A stretch of DNA of 64,000 bases from assembly GCF_014905175.1 (NCBI RefSeq), contig NC_057791.1:23164537-23228536 (forward strand), in the 5' to 3' direction. Positions 47,127 to 59,915 of this stretch are shown here, piece after piece (position 1 is the stretch's first letter; every line of letters begins with the position of its first letter). A program made the translations under genes and the position numbers. Source of the stretch: Aphidius gifuensis (lineage: Eukaryota; Arthropoda; Insecta; Hymenoptera; Braconidae). Below the pieces are notes generated by a model. That model was not told the origin of the DNA. It did no database searches and saw only the letters and a list, made by a program, of their open reading frames with translations.

Positions 47127-48556
47127 TATTGATGATGTTGGCAAGTAACATGGGATTTTATTGATTTATATTTTATTACTTGCTATTGTTTAATTATTTT
47201 CATAAACAAATTTAGTAGTAAATAAAATTTCAATAAATAAATTAAAATATTGTTTGTTGTTTTTTTTTTATTTTTTGTTATTTTAATATCATCCTGATGA
47301 TTATTTTTCAGCTTCAGTGACCCTGAAGTTATAGCGAGGTTGATGCAATACCTCGTTCATTTTACTGGTTTCAACAAAAAATAAATAAAATTTAAAATTA
47401 CCCATATTTATCTGAAATCGAGCCAAACACTTTCGCCAAGCATTCCATGTTTTACAAATACAACATGTGAAACTCTCTCGCCTCTAAAACACTAATAAAA
47501 AAAAAAAACAAATAATAACAACATGTCAATTAGCTAAATTTAGAAGTTGAAAAAAAATTAAAATTATTTATTGAATAAACAAATGTATAAATAAATGACT
47601 GAAGAAATTTAAAAAATATAAAAATAGAAATTTAGAAATTGAAAATAATATTACAATTTAATATTTAAAATAAATAACATTATTTATCAATTAAAATGTG
47701 ATGTAATATTGCAAGTGAAATGTAATCATGTGACTAGAAATTATATTTAAAATATCCAAGTAAACATTAACGTTGAATTATAACATATAATAAAAATTAA
47801 TTTTATTCGATTCACGTGGCTTTAATTATACCTTTTTCTCAAAATAAACTATTAAAAAAATAATTCATATAGAAAATTAGAACACATTTCTCAATAGAAT
47901 TTTTTTTAAATAACAATTACACTTGTTGAATAAAAAATTTATCAACTTGTTTCATTAAAGTTCATGTATTTTTTTTAGTATCTCAATAATTAGGCAATAA
48001 TAATAAAATCGAAAAAAAAATATAATAAATAACGACTGAGATAATTTAAATTACATTGAAAAAAAAAAAAATGAATGATAAATTAATCCAACGATAAAAC
48101 ACACAGTACTGACAAGAAATCAAAATAATGATTGAATAAAAAAGGAATAAATAAAGTTTAATGTAAAAAAATAAAAAATAAGAAAAAAAAAAAAAAAAAC
48201 TGAGTGAGTTAAGTAGTAAAATAAGGAATGTAAATAAAAAAATAAAAAATGATGAAAACACAAAATATAATTTTGTATGGGAAAGGCATAAAATGTTAAT
48301 TGGTTTGACCAGTTTGAAACAGAATTAAATATACGTTTGCTGTTTGATACATTCAGTCTTCATTCAGACGTTGAACGAGCAAGTTTAAAAAAATTTCGAA
48401 AATTAAATTAAAACCAACAATCGAAATAAAATCTACTATTAATTTTTCAATTAATATTCAATAAAGAAAAAATAAACCAGTTAAACTTGTTGACAAAAAT
48501 TGTTATCATCATATTGAATTTAATTTTTATAAAAATAATATAACAAAAAAAAAAAA
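47127..48556. other. Intergenic region between transglutaminase and FMO
   Basis: The transglutaminase 3' UTR, then AT-rich DNA. An unusual GC-richer island at 47301-47448 has two short hairpins and open minus-strand frames. The FMO 5' region includes an initiator-like TTCAGTC at about 48353. Confidence 0.55.
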
Positions 48557-51147
48557 ATGCCAAGTAGTAAAACAAGAATAGCAATAATTGGTGGTGGTGT
48601 TGCTGGGCTAGTTGTTGCAAGACACATGTCAACAAAACCAGAAGAATACAGTTTAACATTATTTGAACAGAGTGATAAAATTGGTGGTACCTGGGTCTAC
48701 ACTGATGACACTGATTACGACAAAAATGGTCTACCAGTTCATAGCAGCATGTACAAAAATTTAAGGTAAACAAAATTGATCATTTAACACTTTTAAATTT
48801 ATAAATTTACACAAATATTTTTTATCTTCAAATGTTTTTTATATAATAATTTTAATTATGTAATTTTTTTTTAATTTTATTCAACATGATTTAAAAACAA
48901 CAAAATTCAGATAAAAAATAAAAAAAAACAATTTAAGATGGTGAAACATTTAGACTCATTATTTGACTTGCTGACTGATTCAATCATTTAAATGTTTTTT
49001 AAAAATTTTTTTCAATATGATACACTTTGAACTTGTCCTAAAAAAACACCTCTACATAATTTTGTTTGTTTTTTTTATAAAAAAAACTAGTAAATATTGA
49101 AAATAACATAAAAAAATTTAAAAGTAAATAAATAAATAATTTAAAAGTTGACATTTAAATTAGTTTTTTTTTTTTTATTTTTTAAATAACTTGTTATATT
49201 ATAAACTTGAAATATATTTTTTTGTTTTTTTTAAATGAATTTTTTTAAAATGACGTGCTAATATTTTTAAATATTTTTTTTAAATTACAGAACAAATTTG
49301 CCAAAAGAAATTATGCAGATACCAGATTTTCCATTTCAAGATCAAGATGGACCATCATTTGTTCATCACAGTGTTATTCGTCAGTATTTATTGGATTATG
49401 CTCAACACTTTAATTTGTATCCTCATATAAAGGTAAAAAAATATAACGCCTAAAAATATTATTTAAACAATTAAATTAATATGTAAATAAAATTAATTTA
49501 GATAAACACAGTGGTTAAAAATGTAGAGCCAGAAACATCACCAGGAGGTCAAACAATTTGGATGATAACATATCAACATGTACCAAGTAAAATTGAAACA
49601 ACTAAAACATTTGATGTTGTAATATTGTGCAATGGTCATTACACTGTTGGTAATATTCCAAAAATACATGGAAGTGATACATTCAATGGTGATTGTATTC
49701 ACAGTCATCAGTATCGTACACCTGAAAAATATACTGGTAAAAAAGTATGTATTCTTGGTGCATCATGGTCTGGTATTGACATTGCTCTTGAAGTTGCAAA
49801 ATATGCTGAAAAAGTAAATATGAAAATTAATTTAAATAACATTGTAAATTTAATTTTTATTATAATTAATTTGTCAAAAAAAAATTGATCAAATTTAACG
49901 TGTCTATTTTAAAATCTGTTATCAATGTTATTTAAAAATTACAATCTATTTTTGTTATGAATTTAATATGATAGTTATTTGTAGAATTTATTTTAATTTT
50001 TCTTGAGATAATATAAAAAATAATAATTCAATTAAATCATTGTGATTAATAAAATTATAAATACATCATGATTTTTTTTTTTTTTTTTTTTGTAATAAAA
50101 GATTAATTAGTTAATAATTAAAATACATTTATATATTTATAAATTTTTTTGTTTGTTAAAGGTCTATTTGAGTCACAATCTTCCTGAAAAATTAGATGCT
50201 AAAACGCTCGGTGTTATTGAACAAACACCAGGAATTGATTTTATAAATGGAAATAATTTTACATTTCGTGATGGTACAACAGCACATGTTGACAGCTTTA
50301 TTTATTGCACCGGTAAATCAAAATTAGTACGTTTTGTACATATGAATAAATAAGTTTTAAAAAATTTTAAATTAATAAATTTTTAATTAACTTTTTAATA
50401 AATGATAATTATTAATAATGCAATATTCCTGGTGGAAATAATTTTTTCGAAATCGTTTCGATTTCTCCAAATTTCGAATTCGAATTCCATAAAAATGCTC
50501 TAAAAAATTTTGGAATCATTCAGGAGAAATTTTTCCATCAAGAATATTAAATTAATTTTAAATAAATTTTTTAGGATACCAATTTACATATCCATTTTTA
50601 TCAAAAAAGATAAAATTGCGAACTGAAGAAAATCATGTTGAGCCAATTTACAAGCAGCTTATTTATACAGATATAAAAAATTTATTTTTTATGGGTTTAC
50701 CTGGTATTGTTGTGCCATTTCCAATGTTCCATATACAAGCTCAATATATACTTAGAATTCTTGATGGTCGTGTTAAGCTTCCATCTCCAGAAGAAATGAG
50801 ATTAGATTTTATGAGAGAAAAAAAAATGCTGATGGATCAAGGAATACCTGTAAATAAACATTATCATTATAATTTTAATTTAATCACTGTAATTTTAATT
50901 ATATTAATTTGTAAATGTTTTTTAAATTTTTTAGGAAAGGCATATTATTAAAATGAAAGATCGTCAATGGGCTTATTATGATGAAATTGCTGCTGCAGCA
51001 AATATACCATCATTTCCACCAGTTATTAAAAAAATATACGATTATACAAATCATGTACGTGAATTAAATTTTGGTACTTATAAAAATTTCCAATATCGTA
51101 TTATTGATAAAGAAAATTTTACTGTCAACTACTGTAAACCCTGTTAG
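48557..51147 (+). CDS. Flavin-containing monooxygenase
   Basis: An FAD- and NADPH-dependent monooxygenase of the FMO family that oxidises soft nucleophilic N or S atoms of xenobiotics; insect members include alkaloid N-oxygenases. Six exons (48557-48765, 49291-49432, 49502-49813, 50162-50312, 50575-50849, 50935-51147) encode 433 residues, near the usual length of insect FMOs. The FAD motif is IAIIGGGVAGLVVARHM (residues 8-24), then IGGTWVY. The FMO identifying motif is FNGDCIHSHQY (from residue 178). The NADPH motif is CILGASWSGIDIALE (about residue 200). The late core segment reads FFMGLPGIVVPFPMFHIQAQ. There is no C-terminal membrane anchor, as in other insect FMOs. A small inverted-repeat element lies in the fourth intron, between exons 4 and 5 (50428-50542). 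Confidence 0.92.
50428..50542. mobile_element. MITE-like element in an FMO intron (CCTGGTGGAAATAATTT family)
   Basis: The left end is CCTGGTGGAAATAATTTTTT; the right end read in reverse complement is CTTGATGGAAAAATTTCTCC. The two ends form imperfect terminal inverted repeats. AATATT flanks both sides (50422-50427 and 50543-50548), a likely target-site duplication. The left end resembles the elements at 51249 and 56942. Confidence 0.6.
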
Positions 51148-51248
51148 GGTTGAAAAATTAAGAAAAAAAAATCGGTAACAATGAGAAACAATAAATAATG
51201 AAAAATGATTACTTGTAAAACATTTTAATTTTTATTTATCTAAAAATA

Positions 51249-51275
51249 TTCTGGTAGAAATAATTTCTCCAGGAT
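51249..51275. mobile_element. Partial end of the CCTGGT MITE family
   Basis: TCTGGTAGAAATAATTTCTC resembles the terminal repeats at 50428 and 56942 and is also preceded by AATATT. No matching second end is evident. Confidence 0.45.
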
Positions 51276-51336
51276 GATCCTCTGATATTACTACGAGTTG
51301 AATCAACAATTTATTGTACAACTGGTTCACCAACAT

Positions 51337-51485
51337 CAAGACCTTGCTCATACTCACTCCAACCATATAATTTTTCAATCTAAAAAATAAATATTATATA
51401 TAGAAATTGAAAAGTCTATTTATTAAATTTATTTATAAATAAAAATTATTAAACAAACTGTAATATTATCATGTGAATTTTGATG
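51337..51485 (-). pseudogene. Inverted fragment of SLC17 gene A (intron plus exon 3 start)
   Basis: The reverse complement of this segment is nearly identical to 53562-53712. It includes the end of exon 2, the whole intron with donor and acceptor, and the start of exon 3 (IEKLYGWSEYEQGL against IEKLYDWSEYEQGL). Only a few substitutions and a short indel separate them, so the inverted duplication is recent. It carries no complete coding unit. Confidence 0.85.
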
Positions 51486-52362
51486 TATAAATTTAGCGAA
51501 TTAATTTCTTTACCAGCTTTTTAAATCACAAATAATTAACTGACCTTTTCCAACAAATTATTCAACTAATATATTTCAAATAGAAATGATAAATAAAAAA
51601 ATGTTATTTAAAATCGATAAAACATTTTAATTAAATATTATTTCTAATTCCAAAAATTAATTATAAATATTAAAAAATAAAAATTTCAATTGTATATTAA
51701 ATTGTGTAGTTTGAGTCAATCTATTTGATTTATTTCATTAAATTATTATCAGTTTAATATTGTTTTACACAAGGTCAAATAAATAATACTCATTTTATTT
51801 TTCTAATATCTAAAAAGTAATATGAGAACTTAATGAACATGTAAACCTAGACTCGTTGATGATAAAAGTAATAAATACAAAATTCAAGTAAACAAAATTA
51901 AATAAATCATGTAATCAATAATATATGACGTGATTCGAAAATCCTTCTGCATACAATTGTCTCTACATGTAATATCGTAATATATTATTCTCTCGTCACA
52001 TGTATATTTTTTTTTTAATTTAAGCGTGATGTATTATCATGCGTAATTTATGCATCCAAACGGGGTCCATTGAAATATATTCTCATAAACCAACTACACG
52101 TTGTCTTTATCACTCAAATTTTTAAAACAAAATAGTCATCATAAAAGTGTTCGAAACATTTCTCCGGTTGATGTACAAATTATTTTTTCAAAAATAAAAT
52201 TAGCCATTATTTTTTAATTGTAATAATTTTATAATTTTATATGTAAAATATTTTTAAAATTATTTCATGTGTTCAAAAAAAAATATCATAAAAATAATAT
52301 TTAAATTTTTCAAATGTTAATAATCAAAATTATTAATAAATAATTTTTCATTCAAAATTAAA

Positions 52363-55300
52363 ATGGGTAAGATTTTATTAATTATTAATTATTATTTTAA
52401 TTTATCGGCGCATGATAAATCACGCTTATTATCATCATCTTGAAAAAATAAAATTAATACAAATTATTTAAATCATTATTAAATACACATGTAAAATAAT
52501 AACAATAATAAATTATAATTAAAAATCAACAGATGTTGTTATTTAAAAAAGTAATTATATATTTTTGCATTGATAAATTTTTAAATAAACAAATAATGTA
52601 AATGTAAAATGTTTTTTTTAATTTTTCGTATTATTATAATTCTATTATTTAAAATAAAAACCTATTTATGAAATGGATTGACTATTAGCCTAAAAATAGC
52701 TAAATAGATTTACTCTAAATTTTTCTAACGTTAAAAAATTTAAAAACATTTATTGAATGATTACAAAAATATAGCGCCCTTCATATTAGCATAATAAAAT
52801 TTGACCCTATTTATATTTTATTATTTGTTGTCTACTAAAGTGATAATAGTAATTTAAAAATTTATATTCATCTATTACAATAAATAATAGTATTTTAAGT
52901 CTATTATTTTAGTAGAATTTAATAATTTTATACAGAAATTCATAGTACATGATGATATTTATAATTAAACAATCGGGGATTAATTAATTTGTTTGACATT
53001 GTAAAATAATGTTGAGTAATAAATCATTAAAAAAATGTATGCATTAATTATTGTTTGTTTAAATTATATTATCCAACGTAACAAGAGTAACGAGTATCCA
53101 CTCGTTGCGAATTGTATACGTTGACAAAACACAATAAATTTTTTGATTTATAATCAACTGATAAGTCTCTCCCAAGCCTCACAAATTTTTTTAAATTAAT
53201 ATTTAAATTATTACACCAAAATTAACACCTATTGCTTTAGTATCATCGAAAAAAAAAACTTGAAATTTGCCTTTTCCTTTTGATGATTATTAATTTCCAT
53301 ATAGAAATAATATTTTTTTAATTTATTTGTGTTTTTTCTTTTTCAAAAAGGCAAAGAATTATTATCATGTCGAGATGTTTTATGGATTCTTGTATTTTGT
53401 GGTTTTGCTATAAATTACGTATTAAGAATTAATTTAAATTTGGCAATTGTTGCAATGATTATACCAAGAACAAAAGCTGCTGCATCTGCTCAATGTATAA
53501 CTCAAAAAAATGATAGTACCATCAATTTGAATAACAACAGTAGTTCAATTTATACATTGGCACATCAAAATTCACATGATAATATTACAGTTTGTTTAAT
53601 AATTTTTATTTATAAATAAATTTAATAAATAGACCTTTCAATTTCTATATATATATATTTACTTTTTAGATTGAAAAATTATATGATTGGAGTGAGTATG
53701 AGCAAGGCCTTGCACTTGGAGCGTATTACTGGCTGCATTGGTTGTCACAATTACCAGGTGGACTACTTGCTCGTCGATATGGTACAAAAAAAGTTTTTGG
53801 TATCAGTAATTTAATAACAGCTGTTCTAGGATTACTCATTCCAATTGCAACTAAATATCATCTTTATGGGCTTGTTACAATTCGTGTTGTTCAAGGACTC
53901 ATTTCAGTTAGTAATAAATGATTTTGTTTAATTTTAAATAAATGTTTTGTTTATTAATATTAAATTAAAAACATGATAATTAATTAGTTGAAAATATATA
54001 TTAAATAATTAATAAGACTATTAATTAAGTTAATAAGCTTATTAATTAAATTTATATTTCAGGGTGTTGTTTGGCCATCAGCTCATGATTTATGTGCAAA
54101 GTGGATTCCTCCAATGGAAAGAAGTAAATTTGTCAGTGCCTATTTAGGTAATAAATAAATAAATAAAATTTTATAATAAATAAATTCAATAATATTAATA
54201 ACAATGAATTTATAAAATAAATTAGGTAGTTCAGTTGGAGCAGCAATAACATATCCACTTTGTGCATTTGTTATCAATTGGTTTGGTTGGGATGCTGCAT
54301 TTTATGTGACATCATTACTTGGTATTATTTGGTAAGTTAATATATTTTTTTAATATCAATAAATAATATTTATTCTCAATTTAAATTATTACCAGGTTTA
54401 TTTTTTGGTATTTTTTGGTTTATGATACACCAAAACAACATCCAAGAATATCTGATGAAGAAAAAAATCATATTATCAATAATATTGGTGATTCTTTGAC
54501 AAATGAACGTGATGTTAAAGTACCATGGAAAAAAATATTATCATCTGGACCACTTTGGATTACAACTGTTGCTCATTGGGGTGGTGTTTGGGGTTTTTTA
54601 ACATTCATGACACAAGCACCATCTTATTTCAACTTTGTTCATGGCTGGAATATAAATGCAGTAATTAAAAATAAATTTATCAATAAAATTTTGTTATTTA
54701 TATATTTATAAAATTATTTTTAAATATTTTTTACAGACTGGATTATTATCAGGAATGCCACACGTGTTAAGAATGATGTTCTCATATTTTTATTCAAGTT
54801 TTAGTGACTGGTTACTTAGAACTAACAAGATGTCATTGAATAATGTTAGAAAATTAGCAAATTTTGTGATGGCTGGTGGTGGTGCATTACTAACACTTGG
54901 TTTGAGTTTAAGTGGTTGTCAGCCAACTTTAGCAATTTTTTTTATGATGACTGGAACAGCAATAAATGGTGCAGTATCAGCTGGAACACTGTCAATTCTC
55001 GTTGACTTGAGTCCAAATTTTGCAAGTGTTTTATTTGGCTTTTGTGGTTTAATGACAGCAGCACCTGGTTTTATATCACCTCTACTTGTTGGTATTCTTA
55101 CAAATCATCAGGTACGTCAGTTAATAATAAAACCCGTTTTTTTTTGTTTTTAATCAGTACTTATGTTATCTATTATGACAACAATATATTTTATTATTAT
55201 CTTATATTTTTTTTTAAGCAAACAATTGAACAGTGGCGTCTTGTTTTTATCATAGCCGCTATAAATTTAAGTATTAGTGCAATTGTTTATACAATCTGGG

Positions 55301-55428
55301 GTACATCTGATGTACAAAAATGGAATGAGTGTGGAAAAGCACAGGAAAATGCTAATCAAGAAGAACTTGAAAAACTAAAACCAACAAATAATGTCAATGA
55401 AAAATATGATGACAAGATAAAATCGTAA
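52363..55428 (+). CDS. SLC17-family anion transporter A (sialin/Picot-like)
   Basis: A major-facilitator transporter of the SLC17 family (type I phosphate/sialin/vesicular glutamate group; Picot-like in flies), moving organic anions or phosphate. Coding exons: 53351-53589, 53670-53906, 54063-54147, 54226-54331, 54396-54660, 54737-55111, 55219-55428. Exon 2 opens in phase 1, so an upstream start is needed. ATG-G followed by GTAAGA at 52363-52366 fits exactly and gives 506 residues, but this micro-exon is inferred. Family features are CRDVLWILVFCGFAINYVLR in TM1 with NLNLAIVAM, EYEQGLALGAYYWLHWLSQL, PGGLLARRYGTKKVFG, WIPPMERSKFVSAYLGSSVG, HPRISDEEKNHI and LVDLSPNFASVLFGFCG. A glycosylation-rich loop separates TM1 and TM2. 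First of three tandem paralogues. Confidence 0.88.
53562..53712. repeat. Source segment of the inverted duplication at 51337-51485
   Basis: Spans the end of exon 2, the intron and the start of exon 3 of transporter A. Confidence 0.85.
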
Positions 55429-56331
55429 TTATACAAATAATAATTTAATTGTTTATTAAATTATTGTATTATTTTAGTAATTTTAATTGATTAAACAAAA
55501 TTTATTGTCGTTATAATATTGAGCTTTTTTATTTTGAGTTTTTTCGAAAATTTATAAATTATTATTTCCTTTATCATTGTCATTGACGAATTTAATTTTT
55601 GATTAAAAATTTTGTAAATAATTTTTTTTTGTTTAACAAGATTAATTATGTGTCGATAATTGTTGTTTTTTTTTTTTTTTGAAATGATCGACATTACGTG
55701 AAGGAAGAAGACAATTTTGTATTTTTTATTTGTAAAGTCAAGGTAAAAATAAATAAATCTCTAAATGCGAGGAAATTTTTTTTTTTTTTTATTCTTCACT
55801 AAGTTCTATAAAAGCAAACAAAATTTATTTATTTAATTTAATGTCCCCACTAATTTTTAATTTTTGTTTTAATTACTTTTTTTTTTGGTTATTTAAAAGA
55901 CTGAAATTTTTTTATTTCATACGCAGTTTAGTTGACGGAAGAGAATCTCTTGTTGATTGTATTTATAACGTACAATTTGAAATTAAATTTCTCTGCTTTA
56001 CTGATTTTAAATATTTTCTTGTGACGTATTTCACATGTTGCTATAATTTTCATATCAAATTTTATACTCAGTTTCATTGAGATATACTCTTCAAAAGTAA
56101 TAAGACAGTCGATCGATCGACTTGCTCTCAAGTCATCAATTTTTTGTCTCTTTACTTGGAGTAAAATATTTTATATTTAGTTTTAAAATTTTAAAAACAT
56201 TTTATATTTTAAAATTAATTTAAAATGACTTTATTTTTATTGTAAAATATTATTTATAATTTATTTTTTAGTTAACGAAAATTATATAATATTATTTCGA
56301 TAGACTTTGTTTAAATTTTTTCTGCATTCGA
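55429..56331. other. Intergenic region between SLC17 genes A and B
   Basis: The AT-rich 3' flank of gene A, then a slightly more balanced segment at 55920-56140 with a short GATC repeat (TCGATCGATCGA, about 56109-56120), perhaps the gene B promoter. No gene was seen. Confidence 0.5.
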
Positions 56332-59249
56332 ATGCCAAGAGTTTTAAATTTTGGTAAAAAAATATTATTAATTGTTGGTGAATTTATTGGTAAAAATGAC
56401 AAGAGGTATTTATTTATTTTAATATTTATTTTTAAAAGAAAAATTAATATAAATTTACATCAATTTCTCTTATTTTTTAATAAAAAATATTTCAGATTTA
56501 AATTAATTCTTTTTAAATAAAAAATAATTTATTTCCAAGTGCAATATTTTCTGATCAATAAATTAATTATTTTATTTTTTATAGCAATCTATAAATTAAT
56601 ATTCAATTTAAAATAAATATTGATAAAAAGTGCAATGACCCCAAACAAAATCAACAGTTACATAAAAATATTTTTCAATTATTAAAATAAATTAATTATT
56701 TTATAAAAAAAAATTATTCTAGAATATAATATTTGCCAATATATTTTGTGGTGTTTAAAAAAAAATAAATTTAAAAGTACAACGACAGAAGCATTGATAA
56801 CGATAACAAGAACAAATAAATTTTAAAATAAATAAGACAAAAAAATAATTAAAAATTTTAATTTGTAATAATAAAAAATATAATATTAAAATATTTTTTT
56901 TTGTCTTATTTTATAAATAAATATTAATTATCTTATCATTTCCCTGGTGGAAAAAATCACTCCGAATTTTCTCCGGATTTCTCCAGATCTTCACGGAGTA
57001 ATCTCCACATTCATAATATCTCCGAATTTTTTCGCTCAACTCCGGATAAATATCTCCGGAAGTCTCAATTACGTAGAAATCCGGAGAAATTCCGGAGAGA
57101 TTATTTCTACCAGGGTTTTTATATCTATTTTTTTTTATTTTTAATTGTTGTTTTTTTTTTTTAGAAAAAGGATGGATGTCATGTCGAGAAGTTTTATGGT
57201 ACCTTGTATTTTCTGGAAGCGCCATAAATTACATGTTAAAAATAAATTTAAATTTAGTCATTGTTGCAATGGTTGTACCAAGAACAAATAAATTATCATC
57301 AACAGCAGCACAATGTACTGTTGATAAACCATCATTATTTTCTATAAATAATACAATATCAAATGTCACTTTTCCATCTTATCAGTCAACTCCCTCGTCA
57401 ATGAACATATCAGTACGTCCAATTGTTCATCAATAATAAATTTTTCCATTAAAAATTAAATTAAATTTTCCATTTGACATTTAAATTAATTATGCAATTT
57501 ATATTCTAGTACGAAGGCAGATTTGATTGGACAGAATATGAACAGGGTTTAGCTTTAGGTGCATTTTATTGGTCATACTGGTCGACCCATTTACCAGGAG
57601 GTTTACTTGCTCAAAAATATGGCACAAAAATTATTTTTGGTGGATCAAATTTACTAGCATCACTGGCTGGACTCATGATACCATTTGCTATTAAATATCA
57701 TCTTTATGCATTTTTATTATTACGAGTTATTCAAGGAGCTCTTATGGTACCAAAACATTTTGTCTCTTCAATTTTAACAAATCATTTTATATAAAATTTT
57801 ATTATGATAATTTTTTTTAAATAATCCAGGGTGGATGTGTACCGTCAATGCATGTTTTAACAGCGAAATGGATACCATCAAATGAACGTAGTAAATTTGT
57901 AAGTGCCTATATGGGAGGCTCAGTTGGTACAGCAATAACATATCCATTTTGTGCAATGATAATACATTATTTTAATTGGGAAGCTGCATTTTATTTAACA
58001 TCATTACTTGGTATTATTTGGTAAGTCAATAAGATTATTTATTTTTTTATTATGTTATCCAATATAACAACAGAGATAATCGCTGTTTGATAAACTTTTT
58101 TAATCTTCATTTGTTTTTTTAATTTAAAACGATTAAATGAACGAAGGTCAAGGGTATATAATATTATTATGCTAATTTATTGTTTTGTTATTTTTTTAAG
58201 GTATTGTTTTTGGTTGTATTTTGTGTATGACTCACCGAGTCAACATCCAAGAATATCAAAAATAGAGCTTGATTATATTTTAGAAAATACACCAAAATCA
58301 TTGCCAAATGATGAAAAAAGACCAGTACCATGGATTGCTATTTTAACATCTGGACCAGTTTGGGTTACAATAATGGCACATTGGGGTGCTATTTGGGGTT
58401 TTTATACTCTTCTTGCACAAGGTCCAACGTATTTCAGTAGAATACATGGCTGGAACATTAGCACGGTACGATTAAATCATTTAAAAAATACAAAAAATCA
58501 TTTTTTATTGTTTAAATCAATTTCAAATTTACAGACTGGTATTATTTCTGGAGCTCCACATATATTTCTAATGATATTTGCATATTTATTTGGTACACTG
58601 AGTGATTGGCTTCAAGAAAATAAAAAAATGACAAGAACAGGTGTTAGAAAATTAGCTATGATGGTTTGTACTGGTGTACAAGCAATATTCACAATTGGTC
58701 TTGCATTTTCTGGATGTCATTCAGTACTTGCTGTATTTTTTATGATTACTGGTACCATAACAACTGGTGCATTATCATCTGGATCACTTGCTAATTTTGT
58801 TGATCTTAGTCCAAACTTTGGAAGTGTTTTACTTGGTATTTGTGGATTAATTTCAAATGCTGCTGGTGCATTGTCACCACTTATTGTTGGAATACTTACA
58901 AATGGAAATGTATTTATAACATAATTATTTAAATTACAAAAAAAAAAAAATAGTAGATTATATTTATCATTAATTAAATTATGTATTATTTTAGCAAACT
59001 GTTGAACAATGGAGATTAGTATTTTTAATAGCTGCTGCAAATCTTATTTTTGGTGCTGTTGTTTATCAAACATGGGGAACAGCTGAGGAACAAACTTGGA
59101 ATAATAATGTCAAATTTGATCATGAAATTGGAGAAGAAATGCTTAAGCTTAATGATAAACCAGAAAAAATTATGATTATCAATGATAATACATGTTCATG
59201 TAAAGAGATAAAAAATTATGAAAAAGAAAAAGAAGCTAACTGTAAATAA
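56332..59249 (+). CDS. SLC17-family anion transporter B (sialin/Picot-like)
   Basis: Second tandem SLC17 paralogue. Secure exons: from 57165 or 57176 to 57412, 57510-57746, 57830-58020, 58201-58465, 58535-58909, 58995-59249. Two starts are possible. One is the internal ATG at 57176 (MSCREVLWYLVFSG), giving 519 residues. The other is a small first exon 56332-56353 (MPRVLNF plus one base) whose phase fits the acceptor at 57164. Motifs match gene A: EYEQGLALGAFYWSYWSTHL, PGGLLAQKYGTK, WIPSNERSKFVSAYMGGSVG, HPRISKIELDYI and LVDLSPNFGSVLLGICG (read as FVDLSPNFG). Unlike A and C, exon 57830-58020 is continuous across YMG-GSVG, so one intron has been lost. A MITE lies in the first intron, 49 bases from the acceptor. 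Confidence 0.87.
56942..57115. mobile_element. MITE with 40-base terminal inverted repeats beginning CCCTGGT
   Basis: The left end CCCTGGTGGAAAAAATCACT is mirrored by the right end, which in reverse complement starts CCCTGGTAGAAATAATCTCT. Similarity continues through CTCCGGATTTCT, so the inverted repeats are about 40 bases in a 174-base element. The centre contains further CTCCGGA and CTCCGAA units. No open frame is present, so it is non-autonomous. It sits just upstream of a transporter exon. Confidence 0.8.
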
Positions 59250-59915
59250 ATGATTAATTATTATTTTTATTATATTATTTATTCATGCGTTATGTTATTT
59301 ACCAGTGCGTTAAAACGTGATTTAATATGATATGTTGATACAAAAAAAAAATATATACAAATTTAAATGAATTTTTTCTTTTTGTTTTTATATGAAAATT
59401 ATGAAAATTATATATTTGTTAAAATTTAATTCAATGTAGCTTTAACTGATAATTAATTGCTTGAATAAATATTAAATAATAAATTTTACAAATATGCCAA
59501 CAACTTTTCTACGTGTAATCATAATTGTTCATCAAAATAATCAATGTCAAATAAAATCCATAATAAAAAAAAAATAATATCAAAAAGATGAAACTTTCGA
59601 AACCAGTTTTTACCCTTTTCACCACAATGTCGTATCAAGTTTACGCGGAAAAATAAAAGTACCACTATTTTTTATAAATTTTTTAACATTATTATTTCGA
59701 TTCAAGTTATAAAAGTTTTCAGTACCACTTAAGGATGTCATGTTATCAGCTCGAAATAAATTAACAACTAAAGAGATATCTTAAAAATATTGATTGTCAT
59801 AAATTAATCAAATCAATGTTGTACAATCTCAATCATTAAAATAGATAAGACACAACTAGATTGTTTTACAAGTTATCTCAGTCGTGGCATACTTAAATAC
59901 TTTTAATACTTGACA
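59250..59915. other. Intergenic region between SLC17 genes B and C
   Basis: AT-rich 3' flank of B and 5' flank of C. Nothing else is recognisable. Confidence 0.5.

Larger units (their letters stand above)
51148..52362. other. Intergenic region between FMO and the first SLC17 gene
   Basis: Contains a partial CCTGGT-family end (51249-51275), an inverted copy of an SLC17 intron and exon segment (51337-51485), and about 900 bases of AT-rich DNA with nothing recognisable. Confidence 0.6.

Noticed and set aside
47301..47448. Two-exon 36-residue micropeptide gene as a firm feature
   Set aside because: The required intron is 37 bases, below the smallest intron (about 64) in this window; kept only as a finding.
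48447..48773. 108-residue minus-strand frame
   Set aside because: Antisense shadow of FMO exon 1.
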